The notes under the pieces: model-generated
Databases searched by the model: none
Told to the model about the DNA's origin: nothing
The model's input: only the letters and a program-made list of their open reading frames with translations
Origin: Leishmania donovani
Taxonomy: Eukaryota > Euglenozoa > Kinetoplastea > Trypanosomatida > Trypanosomatidae
Length of the DNA: 64,000 nt
Reading direction: 5' to 3'
Assembly: GCF_000227135.1 (NCBI RefSeq)
Contig: NC_018250.1
Coordinates: forward strand, 540,390 to 604,389
Program-made: the position numbers and the translations under genes
Shown: piece after piece, positions 1 through 9,014 of the stretch
How positions within the stretch are numbered: the first letter of the stretch is position 1
Layout of the letters: each line of letters begins with the position of its first letter

Positions 1-585
1 GCGGTACCGCCGCTGCTCGAACCGCACGTGCCGCGCCTCAAGGTTGCGCCAGAACGACGGCGCCCTCGGGTTCACGAACGTGTACACAATGTCCAGCTGC
101 ATCGGCGTCGCAACGCGCGTCGCGCTGTCCACGGTCCACAGCGTCGCGTTGTGCGCAGCGAAGAAGTCGTAGTACGCGCTCCTCGGCCCCTCGTGCGGCG
201 ACGCCACGTACGACGCCGCCACGCGCAGGAACTCCCGCTCCACGCCGCTGCCCCCGACCGTCGCGTCGCTGTAGCAGAACCGCTCCCCAGCATCGTCCGG
301 CGAGTACAGCATCAGCACAGTGCTATCCACTGGCGTCTCGTTAAAGCCGCTATGAGTAACACCAGGGGCCGTGTGAAGAGCGCAGATCTCCTCTGGCATG
401 GGTCGAAGCCCCTCATAATGAGCAGAGCTTTTCTCCCAGGAAACCAATACTGTCAGATAGATGAACAGAATCAAAAAGCCCGTGCATGCGTGGCGGAACG
501 GGGCCCTCAGGTATTGTCGCGAATGATGGAGGAAGACAAAACTTGCCTTCGATGCCCAGCTGTTCTTTGAGACCAGTGTTGTCAT
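1..585 (-). CDS. Stealth-family sugar-phosphotransferase, N-terminal part (runs off the left edge)
   Basis: The reading frame is open from an ATG at 583-585 to the window edge (195 codons seen). The first in-frame stop upstream of it is at 643-645. After a short cytoplasmic stretch there is one hydrophobic segment (GFLILFIYLTVLVSW, about residues 36-50), which gives a type II signal-anchor layout typical of Golgi transferases. Further on come the Stealth CR1 signature (DIVYTFVNP) and the start of the next conserved block (RFEQRRYR). Stealth proteins, such as GNPTAB, transfer hexose-1-phosphate from a nucleotide sugar to a glycan or serine. Leishmania decorates secreted phosphatases and proteophosphoglycans with mannose-1-phosphate on serine, so a Golgi role of that kind is a reasonable inference, not shown here. 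Bases 26-330 are identical to 3894-4198 in the next gene. Confidence 0.7.
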   Translation of the reverse strand, partial: MTTLVSKNSWASKASFVFLHHSRQYLRAPFRHACTGFLILFIYLTVLVSWEKSSAHYEGLRPMPEEICALHTAPGVTHSGFNETPVDSTVLMLYSPDDAGERFCYSDATVGGSGVEREFLRVAASYVASPHEGPRSAYYDFFAAHNATLWTVDSATRVATPMQLDIVYTFVNPRAPSFWRNLEARHVRFEQRRYR

Positions 586-1084
586 GGTTGTGTTTTTGCA
601 ATGGCCATGGAAACGACTTTCTTGTTGTAATGATCTGATGCCTCACCACTGCTCATCATTTTCGTCCACGTTCGCGCTAGTCTGAATTTTCAGAGCGCCG
701 CAAGGGTGCAGGACTGCTGTCAAGCTACCCCTCCGGCCTTTGAAAGATGGATTGATGTAGTCGCTATGATCGGAGACGAAACAACACACGAGCAGAGCTA
801 CTTCCTAACAAAAAAGGGGCACAGGCGATGAGACCTTTTTTTTTGCGAAACAAGCGCAGCACACACGAGAGCCCAAAAGCGACCGGCATGCGGCCAGTCA
901 TGGAGTTGACTATCAGCGACTTCATTGCGCCGTCGGCCTCAGCCCCCTCTTTTCCTTCGTGCCCGCCCCTTGACATTCAGCAGACACACGAAAAATAGAT
1001 GTGGTCACAAACTCAACGCCGTGTTCGACCACTTACGAGAGAAGATTATTTTCTTCAAGGCGTCCGTCCAGCCTTACAACAAAC

Positions 1085-1921
1085 GTCAGTCCACATTCCA
1101 ACCGCCCTGCCACAGGCCCATCCCGCGTGGTGCGAAGTAGCGGTACACACGCGCTACGGCAGTGCGCCGGCTCAGTCATCTGCGAGCACGGCCGCTGCCT
1201 CATACCCCGCCCACCCGCCTCCCAGGTCGCCTCACAGTCGCTCCCATCGTGCCGGTTGCCACCCCTGGTGCATCCCTCGCGATGGCGCAGGCTCCCCAGC
1301 AGCAGGCAGTGCGACGGCCCGGCGTGGGATAGCTCGAGTCACGCTGACACGCTGTCCATCACATGGGTGGCACGGACGCGTGCGCTGTCGCAGCCCGCTC
1401 TGACGCACCGCCGTCCAGGACCCGACNNNNNNNNNNNNNNNNNNNNNNNNNNNNNNNNNNNNNNNNNNNNNNNNNNNNNNNNNNNNNNNNNNNNNNNNNN
1501 NNNNNNNNNNNNNNNNNNNNNNNNNCAGGTCGCCTCACAGTCGCTCCCATCGTGCCGGTTGCCACCCCTGGTGCATCCCTCGCGATGGCGCAGGCTCCCC
1601 AGCAGCAGGCAGTGCGACGGCCCGGCGTGGGATAGCTCGAGTCACGCTGACACGCTGTCCATCACATGGGTGGCACGGACGCGTGCGCTGTCGCAGCCCG
1701 CTCTGACGCACCGCCGTCCAGGACCCGACCGCCGATATCCGTGGCGATGAAGCGCTCTGACCCCCCCAGCTCGTAGGTGCTTGCCCCTGCCACCACCAGA
1801 GGTGGTTCGGCATTGGCAGGGGTTAGGTGGGGGCTGCGTGGCTTCCCCACACAGAGTGGGGGCACTGGACCCTGAGACACCACGCACCGAGATGGGTGTG
1901 TCCCTCGCCGTCAGGCCAGAG
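1085..1921 (-). repeat. SIDER2-like retroposon, copy A (long 3' variant, split by a gap)
   Basis: This element is the reverse complement of the copies at 23.1 and 26.8 kb. Its 5' end, CTCTGGCCTGACGGCG read on the minus strand, matches the head of the copy at 8564. The apparent length of about 840 bp is inflated: 1223-1426 recurs exactly as 1526-1729 on either side of an N run, so the true element is about 530 bp. The 3' end, near 1085-1110, is more diverged than in the other copies. It lies in the sense direction about 230 bp downstream of the stop codon of the Stealth gene at 2151, within its presumed 3' UTR. Confidence 0.8.
1427..1525. other. Assembly gap (99 N) flanked by an exact 204-bp duplicate
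   Basis: The left flank (1223-1426) and the right flank (1526-1729) are identical base for base. Two contig ends that overlap but were not merged would give this pattern. It is better read as a negative gap than as missing sequence. Confidence 0.9.
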
Positions 1922-2150
1922 AAATGGAAACAATCAAAATGATTCGGGGATAACGCTGTACGAACAAAAGGAAAGGAACAGGAATGTCGCCATCATGGCG
2001 AATAACACAAGGAGAAAATTTTGTCGTTGTTAGTAACGTGGTGCAAAGGCGGGTAGGCGGCCTTTTATCGCTGTCTCTTCTACAACGCTCACCAGATCCA
2101 CGCTGGCATGGGCTTCCTATCCCTTCGTTGCACCCGCCACCCACAGGTTT

Positions 2151-4198
2151 TTAAAGTTCCCACGGGGCCGGCGGTGCGTTCTGGATCGCTATGCTCAGAA
2201 GCCTGTGAAAAGCTATCCGGACCTCTGTGTGGTTGGCGTCGTCTAAAATGTTGTCGTTGAAGCCCATGAACAGCGGATGCCTCAGCCACTCGTACCTTAG
2301 GCGCGCCGCAAGCAGCAGAGCCTTCATGTCGCTATAAATCATCTCGAACAGAAACGTCTCGTCGTGCCGCGTGTGGTGGAACATGTCGTATAGCAGGCTG
2401 TAGTAGTGGTCGTCGCTCCTCGCCGCCCACAACGGCGACTCGCTGCCGCACGTGTCGCCAGTCCCCACCTCAGGGATCGCGTACAGCTTCTTCAGCGCTG
2501 CAAGCCGTCGGCTCGGCCGCACCGGCCGCACCGCACCGCGCACCCACCAGTACCCAAGCTCCATGGCAAGGTCCGGCCGCTGCAGCTGCACGCCCCAAGT
2601 GTCGCCGTACAGCGCGCCAAACATCGACATGTCCGCGCTGCCGCTAGACAGACGCCACGACACACGTCGAGCAGCGTCCATCGGGTCGCTTAGAACGTTG
2701 GCAGCCCACCAAGACTCGAGCGTGTCGCGCACGTCCGTGAACGCGTCGGCCGGCGCGGCGCGCCACACAGAGCTCCACAGGTGCCGCTCCATCCCACGCA
2801 TCATCGCCACCTCAAAGACTGCATACTCATCGATAGGGGAGTACGGGTGCATCTCGCGTTCGTACGCGGCGCGGGTGGTGTTGGTGAAGTCGAAGAGCTC
2901 CACCTCATTCAGACGCCGGTACACCTCAACGTCCACCAGCTGCGGGCTATGGGCATACCCAAATGGGAGTCCGATGCCTTCGAGACGAATCGACGATAAA
3001 TGGTAGTAGTAATGGCTACTCACGCCGCATCCACGCGGCGTCACGTCATAATGCGGATCGGGCAACGCAAACGCCCGCGTCGTCGCCCATGAGGGCAAGA
3101 GGACTGCCTTTTCCAGCCACTCGCCACTGCGCCCCTTCGCATACAGAACGGGGAGCACCTGCTGAAGCATGCAGCTGCTGACTGCCTCGCGGGCACGCAT
3201 GACCTGCACTCGCTCCGAGCTGGTCATCTCTCCCTTCGCCTCCATGTACTGCGTGTCGCTGTGGACCACCGGCTCCAGCAGCAATGCGACGCGTCCGGTC
3301 CCATTCGACGCGAGTGAAGCGTTTGTCGACCCCTCGCTGCCCCGACTGAGATGGTACACGTGTAGACGCTGGCGAAGCGGCGACAGAGGGCGGAACAGGT
3401 CGAAGAAGGAGACTTGCCGTCCCAGCATCATGTCGTTTGCCATGTAGAGGAAAAAGCGCGAGATGCCCGGAATGCGATGCAGCCCGGACTCTATCACGTT
3501 CGAGTTCAGCGTCGGCAGCACCCACGCCGCCTCATCAGCGCTGAACATATCCGCATGCGTCACCACGCGCAGCTCCGGGAACCTCTCCGTGTCAAGCCAC
3601 GCAGGCACCTGGTCCCTGTCAGAGAGCACAAGGTACACGCGCCGCACCAGCGACACAACCCCATCTGCCGCGCCAGCGTCGCTCATGTTCACCTGGTACC
3701 CAAGCTCACCCAGCCGCCGCACGTCCGCAGCGTGGCGGTGGTGGTACTGCGCAAGCGCGCCGCTCGCAAGCACGAACTCGCGCAGCGACCGCAGCGAGTA
3801 CCGCANNNNNNNNNNNNNNNNNNNNNNNNNNNNNNNNNNNNNNNNNNNNNNNNNNNNNNNNNNNNNNNNNNNNNNNNNNNNNNNNNNNNNNNNACGTGCC
3901 GCGCCTCAAGGTTGCGCCAGAACGACGGCGCCCTCGGGTTCACGAACGTGTACACAATGTCCAGCTGCATCGGCGTCGCAACGCGCGTCGCGCTGTCCAC
4001 GGTCCACAGCGTCGCGTTGTGCGCAGCGAAGAAGTCGTAGTACGCGCTCCTCGGCCCCTCGTGCGGCGACGCCACGTACGACGCCGCCACGCGCAGGAAC
4101 TCCCGCTCCACGCCGCTGCCCCCGACCGTCGCGTCGCTGTAGCAGAACCGCTCCCCAGCATCGTCCGGCGAGTACAGCATCAGCACAGTGCTATCCAC
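2151..4198 (-). CDS. Stealth-family sugar-phosphotransferase, second copy, with gap and altered 5' end
   Basis: The stop is TAA at 2151-2153. The minus-strand product carries the Stealth blocks in order: CR1 (DIVYTFVNP), then after the gap CR2 (VYLVLSDRDQVPAWLD, and a second stretch, LPTLNSNVIESGLHRIPGIS followed by FFLYMANDMML). A CR3-like region (FEVAMMRGMERHLWSSVW) and a C-terminal part (FLFEMIYSD) follow. The 88-N run is not a multiple of three, so the frame appears to break there. The 5' end is odd. Upstream of 4198 the frame stays open to a TAG at 4352-4354 without any ATG, and the signal anchor seen in the neighbouring copy is missing. The first in-frame ATG is at 4178-4180. A nearby ATG (4258-4260) is in another frame and stops after 26 codons. 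It may be a truncated or frame-damaged paralogue, or a sequencing error. Confidence 0.65.
3806..3893. other. Assembly gap (88 N) inside the second Stealth gene
   Basis: The bases right of the gap (from 3894) match 26-330 of the window, and bases 1-25 of the window continue that match across the missing part in the neighbouring copy. The family pattern around this point (RYRDN..LRYSLRS) suggests that only some 35-45 bases are really missing, so the stated 88 is probably nominal. Confidence 0.75.
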
Positions 4199-4354
4199 AG
4201 GCGCCTCAGCGAAAACTCGGCGACGGTGGCATAACGCATAATCTTCGCATTGGTGTTCATAGTCGGGAGTATCGATTCTTCCCGAGGTGACCGCTAACGA
4301 AAGGAGTCCGTTGGAGCTATATGAAGTAGAGCAGCGGAGATGAAGACGATGCTA

Positions 4355-6036
4355 AGAGGGGTGAGGGAGCACCCGTGACGGTGTAGAGCCGATTTCGGAA
4401 GGGAAACGCCGGCACATCTCCTCCACCACTTCGTCGTTGCTGCCGATCAACGACAGCGTTGTGCATATCGACGGGCCGGAGCGGCGCATGGCCTTCGTCG
4501 AGCAGGGTGCTCTCGCATGATCACCGGAAGTCGGGGGAAACGATCGGAAAAAAAGAGAGAAAGACGGCGAAGCGGTCAAAAAGGAAGGCAAATGTGACAA
4601 AGTACTTTCGAAAAAAAAAGGCGGACAGGGGAAGAGGTATGCGTACATCTGTAGACATAAATACATAGATTTGCATGTGGGGGTACGAGGCAAACACATG
4701 GTCGAGGCAAGCAGTGGGTGCCTGAAGAGGCACTCGACACGAAAAATATCATCAGGGATCATACACGCCCGTCATTAGAGACGAAAACGCCGCCAAGATG
4801 AAGATGATACGGTGGCAAAGGAAATGCCACTCCCACTATGGGACGAGTGACAAGAAGCTTTGCCCAAGAAGGAGGCCCAAGGAGGAGTCGCAGAAGGTGA
4901 GACGGGCACAAAGATGGGGTTAGGGGTAATATTGTCAAACGATGCAGAAGGCATGAGTCGACGATGTTGGGTCGTCCACGGTAGATGGTGCGGGCATCTG
5001 TATGGCTGTGTCTTGCTTGCCTTTGTACACCGTTGCTCTACACTGTAGAAGATGTAAGGAAAAGGAAAAGGAAAGGGCAGTTGGTGAGAGCACCGCTTGC
5101 CTCTTTTTGACGATGAGAAGCCGAACGAGTTGAAGGCAACAAGAGCACACACCCATACATACATACACTCAGCCTCGGTCAGAGAGCTTAAATGCGCCCA
5201 AAGTGGTCGCGCGCGCGTCTTTCTCTGTCCGAAGAACGACCGGAACGAGGCCAGACGAGAGAGAGGGATTTGTTGGGGGTCTGAACGACGGCACGGGTAG
5301 CCGCGTTTGGTCGGTTTGCTGTATTCTCTCTTCAGTGAAGGGTTCACACGCAGGATGGCACCTCTCCACTGTCGTGCAGAGGAACACAAAAGACGCAAGA
5401 GGAGAAATGCGAGGAAGGCGAGAATGGTGAAGAGACAGAGAGAGCAAATGGAAGCGCAGGAGCATCAAAATACGATGGCAAGAAGCAGATACAGAAAAGA
5501 CCGCCTACTTCTTTCCTCGAAGGTGGCCGTTGAGCAGAGTACCATTTTTCTGTATATTCGGATGCTTCTTGCCCGCTATACTGCTGGTCTTCCCTTCACG
5601 ATGACAGCACTTGTTTGCGCTGCCGAGTTCAAACGAGGAAGGCGATGGTCATTCACCGCGGCGTTGCGCGTTCATGAATCCATTGTCTCTCACACAGAGT
5701 GCACTCGAAGAGGAAATACATGCTCTGTTATGTGCGACGCGCATCCTCATACATGGCTTCGAAAGCAGATCGCTCTCGTCCAAGTCTGCGGTGTTTGGGT
5801 CACGATAACAGGAACCCTTGTCCCATCGATCCAACGCCTACCCCACGCCACAAGTGAAGGAGAGGAAGTGCATTAGCGCGTCAGAGCACGTGTAAGTGAG
5901 CGGAGAGGGGAAGTGTCGTAGAGAAAGGCTGCAGGACGCAGCTGAGAGCACTATAGTCTGTCATGAGCACGCACACGTCACAGGAAAGGAGGGCCGGCCG
6001 CGAAGTAAGATGCTTCCTTTCCATCTCCTCTCGGTA
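4355..6036. other. Intergenic spacer between EB1-like and Stealth genes
   Basis: I see no convincing gene. The plus strand has purine-rich runs around 4545-4630 and 5050-5080, which are pyrimidine tracts on the transcribed minus strand and suit trans-splicing signals for the Stealth mRNA. A 207-codon minus-strand frame at 4775-5398 encodes mainly low-complexity sequence from these tracts and shows no domain. Confidence 0.5.
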
Positions 6037-7368
6037 TCAAGCAGGATGAAGCAGCTCCACGAGGTCGCGCAGAAGCGGTGGTATTGGTTTGCCTTGACTC
6101 CTGGCCGATTGCAGTGCTCGCGTCACAACAGCGTCCACCGTTGCATACTGCTGTGCCAAGCGATCTCTCTCCTCCAGCAGCTCCCCTAGCTCCTCCAGAG
6201 AGAGAGTTTCACGGCCCTCTTCACCAAGACTGGTGTCCTGGTCGTACTTGGCTGCTGCTACACTGAGCACACGGTCCGTTTCTCCTTCACTTGCTCGGTG
6301 TGTGAGGTGGTAGTTGTGGCGCTCCTGTGCGCAGAGCACTTGCCTCTCCAGCTCCTCCACTTCATCTCGCAAGTGCACGAGGGTTGAGCGGAAAACTTCA
6401 GGAACGGCGATGGTCCCGCGCGTGTAGTGTGCATGAACAGTCCTTTCGCGAAGAACCTCTTGGGCAGATTCCGATACATAACCTTTCGCGGGACCGGTTG
6501 CCGGTGTTGCACGCGCTGAGGTTGAGCTAGTCGTGATGCCTGCGTCTGGTAAGCCACCTCTGGACGAGGTATGCGCGGGTGCGGGGCCGCCGTTGGACCC
6601 GGTGGGTGTGCGAAATGGCGAATTACTGTCCCGCGCCGAATCACCGCGATCGCGGTGTGCTCTCTCTCGCGAAGATGTACCAGACGGGCTGCGGGCTGCG
6701 TGCAGCCAGCGAGGTGTCGTACTGTTTTCTTCCCTCATGAGGTCATTCTTGTTTTCGTACGGTTGGGCCAACCCTCGAGCTCCCCGATGATCACTGCTGC
6801 TTGCCTGGCGACTGCGCAGCCGCACTGTGCGGTTCAGCTTGACACCCTCTACGGTGCCTGCTACAACTCCTGCCTTCTTCTCCAGTGCCTTTTTCGAGTA
6901 GTGTGCTAGTACCTTTGACATGAACAAGTACAACCACCGCAGCAGTACCACGTGGTCCTGCAACTTCCCGGTGGCAAGCCGATTTGCGTCCACCGTGTTC
7001 CGGTGCTCGGCGGGTACGCACTCCTGCAGCATGTCCTGCAGGAGTCTCATGTTGTGAAAACATACTTCACGTACAGAGACTGAATCACGTGACGGATCAG
7101 CGTTTTCGCAGACAGCTGCTGTGGCGGACCAGTCCAGCTTTCCCAGGTACACGTGCGCCCGGTCTGCGCAGCTCTTCGTAACGGGGGCCTCAGACGACTG
7201 TGTTGCTGCGCAGTTCTGGGCTACGCGGTTCACTGCAGCCTCAACAATGGTGCAGTACGCTGCCCCATCGCGGAGCGACTCCACCGCAGGATAGTCTGCA
7301 TCGCACAACTTGTTCAGCCATTGAAGTAGCTCCTTACGACCACTGAGAGCTGCAGATCTAGCAGACAT
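6037..7368 (-). CDS. EB1: EB1-family microtubule plus-end-binding protein
   Basis: The 443-residue protein starts at the ATG at 7366-7368. The N-terminal third is a calponin-homology domain of EB1 type. It opens GRKELLQWLNKLCDADYPAV, followed by LRDGAAYCTIVEAA, and closes GKLQDHVVLLRWLYLFM, matching the EB1 pattern around 'SGAAYCQ' and 'KGKFQDNFEFVQW'. The middle (about 170-310) is basic and rich in Ser, Arg and Pro, as in EB linkers that bind the lattice. The C-terminal part (about 330-443) is a predicted coiled coil (EVEELERQVL, LEELGELLEERDRLAQQYAT) in the position of the EB-homology dimerisation domain. EB proteins track growing plus ends and recruit partners. This one is longer than the roughly 270-residue metazoan EB1, and a classical C-terminal EEY/F is absent (it ends LLHPA). 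Confidence 0.75.
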   Translation of the reverse strand: MSARSAALSGRKELLQWLNKLCDADYPAVESLRDGAAYCTIVEAAVNRVAQNCAATQSSEAPVTKSCADRAHVYLGKLDWSATAAVCENADPSRDSVSVREVCFHNMRLLQDMLQECVPAEHRNTVDANRLATGKLQDHVVLLRWLYLFMSKVLAHYSKKALEKKAGVVAGTVEGVKLNRTVRLRSRQASSSDHRGARGLAQPYENKNDLMREENSTTPRWLHAARSPSGTSSRERAHRDRGDSARDSNSPFRTPTGSNGGPAPAHTSSRGGLPDAGITTSSTSARATPATGPAKGYVSESAQEVLRERTVHAHYTRGTIAVPEVFRSTLVHLRDEVEELERQVLCAQERHNYHLTHRASEGETDRVLSVAAAKYDQDTSLGEEGRETLSLEELGELLEERDRLAQQYATVDAVVTRALQSARSQGKPIPPLLRDLVELLHPA

Positions 7369-8563
7369 GTTCCGTTGTGGTCCGCGCTCTATGTGGTACT
7401 CCTAAGTTAATCTTTTCGGATGCGTCTATGCTTTGCATGCATGCGTGTGCATGTGTCTACGAACAGAAGGGGGTGGGGGGTCTATGTGTGTACGTATATC
7501 TGCGCCAACAGAGACGCTGCGCAACGGACAGAAGATGCCGCTCGAGAAATGGCCACAAATCAAAGAGGGAGCTAGGAGAAAGGATATTCGCGCGCCACGA
7601 GTACCATGTGCCGCTCGGCTAGATAGAGTGGTGGGCAGCGCGAGAGTATTCCTTTGCTGCAGTGGGCGTGTGCACCTGTCCAGAGGGACACAGCAAGACA
7701 GACGTCTCTCCCTCTCGCGAATGCTCGGGGAAAATCGCGTCGGATGGAATGTGCCAAAGCGAGGCGAGCCACGCGTGGTGTTGGTCCCTTCTTTTATTCT
7801 TCTCACGATGCACCGCCGCAAGCTACGCTGAACAATGCAGTTCTTGTCGAAACCCTGTGCGCCGTCAGCTCTCCTTTACCGGGGTGGCAGCACCACACAA
7901 GAAAGCAACAAACAAATACAAAAAAAAAGCAGGCAGCCACAGCGACGTCAAACCAAAAAAAAAAAACGCAAAAAGAGAACGGGGACAAAAACATACGTCG
8001 CGACACTAATGCAGGAGTTCGAAGACAGAAACGACAGGCAAGAAAATACACACACATCGATAGCAAGATGCTAGGAACGGTAGAGCAAGGGGGAAGGGAA
8101 ATGAGGAGGGCCAGTCAACCTGGACACTATGCACGCAGCCACGTCAACGTGCACACACACACACACAGAGACACAAGCACAAGCCTGCAACACGTCAGCG
8201 TCTTCGCAACACGAAGAAGCGGATTTTCTTTTTGTGTTCTTTTCAGTCCCCATTTCCTCTCCTCCCCCATCTCTAACCTACAAGACAGCGGAAAGACGAA
8301 TACATACCAAAGGGCGAGAACGCAAACGCAAGGATGGGGGGAGTAGTGGGGGATGCCAACTTTGAAGAGCGCTACGCTGCAGGCGCGCCAACAATACACG
8401 CCGGAGAAGCACAAAGCGCAGCTGAAGCAGTAAAAGGAGGAGTACAGCAGCAGCAAAGAGTCGCCGCAACCGCGCTCGCGCACGCACACGTCCTCAGCAC
8501 TATGGAAAAGCCGGGCGCTGCTGTCTAATGCTCAACGTCGCATCACATCTGCGTAAGACCACA
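7369..8563. other. Intergenic spacer upstream of the EB1-like gene
   Basis: Purine-rich runs on the plus strand at 7915-7990 (A-rich with G) form long pyrimidine tracts on the transcribed strand and are good candidates for a trans-splicing signal. A short CA repeat occurs at 8149-8167. The many open frames here are low complexity and overlap on both strands. I see no gene. Confidence 0.5.
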
Positions 8564-8999
8564 CTCTGGCCTGACGGCGAGGGACACACCCATCTCGGTG
8601 CGTGGTGTCTCAGGGCCCAGTGCCCCCACTCTGTGTGGGGAAGCCACGCAGCCCCCACCTAACCCCTGCCAATGCCGAACCACCTCTGGTGGTGGCAGGG
8701 GCAAGCACCTACGAGCTGGGGGGGTCAGAGCGCTTCATCGCCACGGATATCGGCGGTCGGGTCCTGGACGGCGGTGCGTCAGAGCGGGCTGCGACAGCGC
8801 ACGCGTCCGTGCCACCCATGTGATGGACAGCGTGTCAGCGTGACTCGAGCTATCCCACGCCGGGCCGTCGCACTGCCTGCTGGCGCGGAGAGCCTGAGCG
8901 CCGCCCCGAGGGTCGTGCCACGCGATGGGGGCCCGTGACAGGTCGACTGGAGTGTAACTCATGTTGGACGGCACAGAGTGGTCACGTGGAAGACAAAAA
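8564..8999 (+). repeat. SIDER2-like retroposon, copy B (short 3' variant)
   Basis: The element starts CTCTGGCCTGACGGCG and shares the roughly 300-bp core with all other copies. It then switches, after CGCACTGCCTGCTG, to the alternative tail (CGCGGAGAGCCTGAGCG onward) also found at 32.6 and 37.7 kb. It ends in an A-rich run (GGAAGACAAAAAG). It lies only 16 bp beyond the stop codon of the minus-strand gene ending at 9015 and is antisense to it. Confidence 0.85.
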
Positions 9000-9014
9000 G
9001 AGCGCACACTCGCC

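Noticed and set aside
4775..5398. 207-codon minus-strand frame between EB1-like and Stealth genes
   Set aside because: It contains PFPFPFPY-type translation of pyrimidine tracts and no domain, so it is probably UTR.
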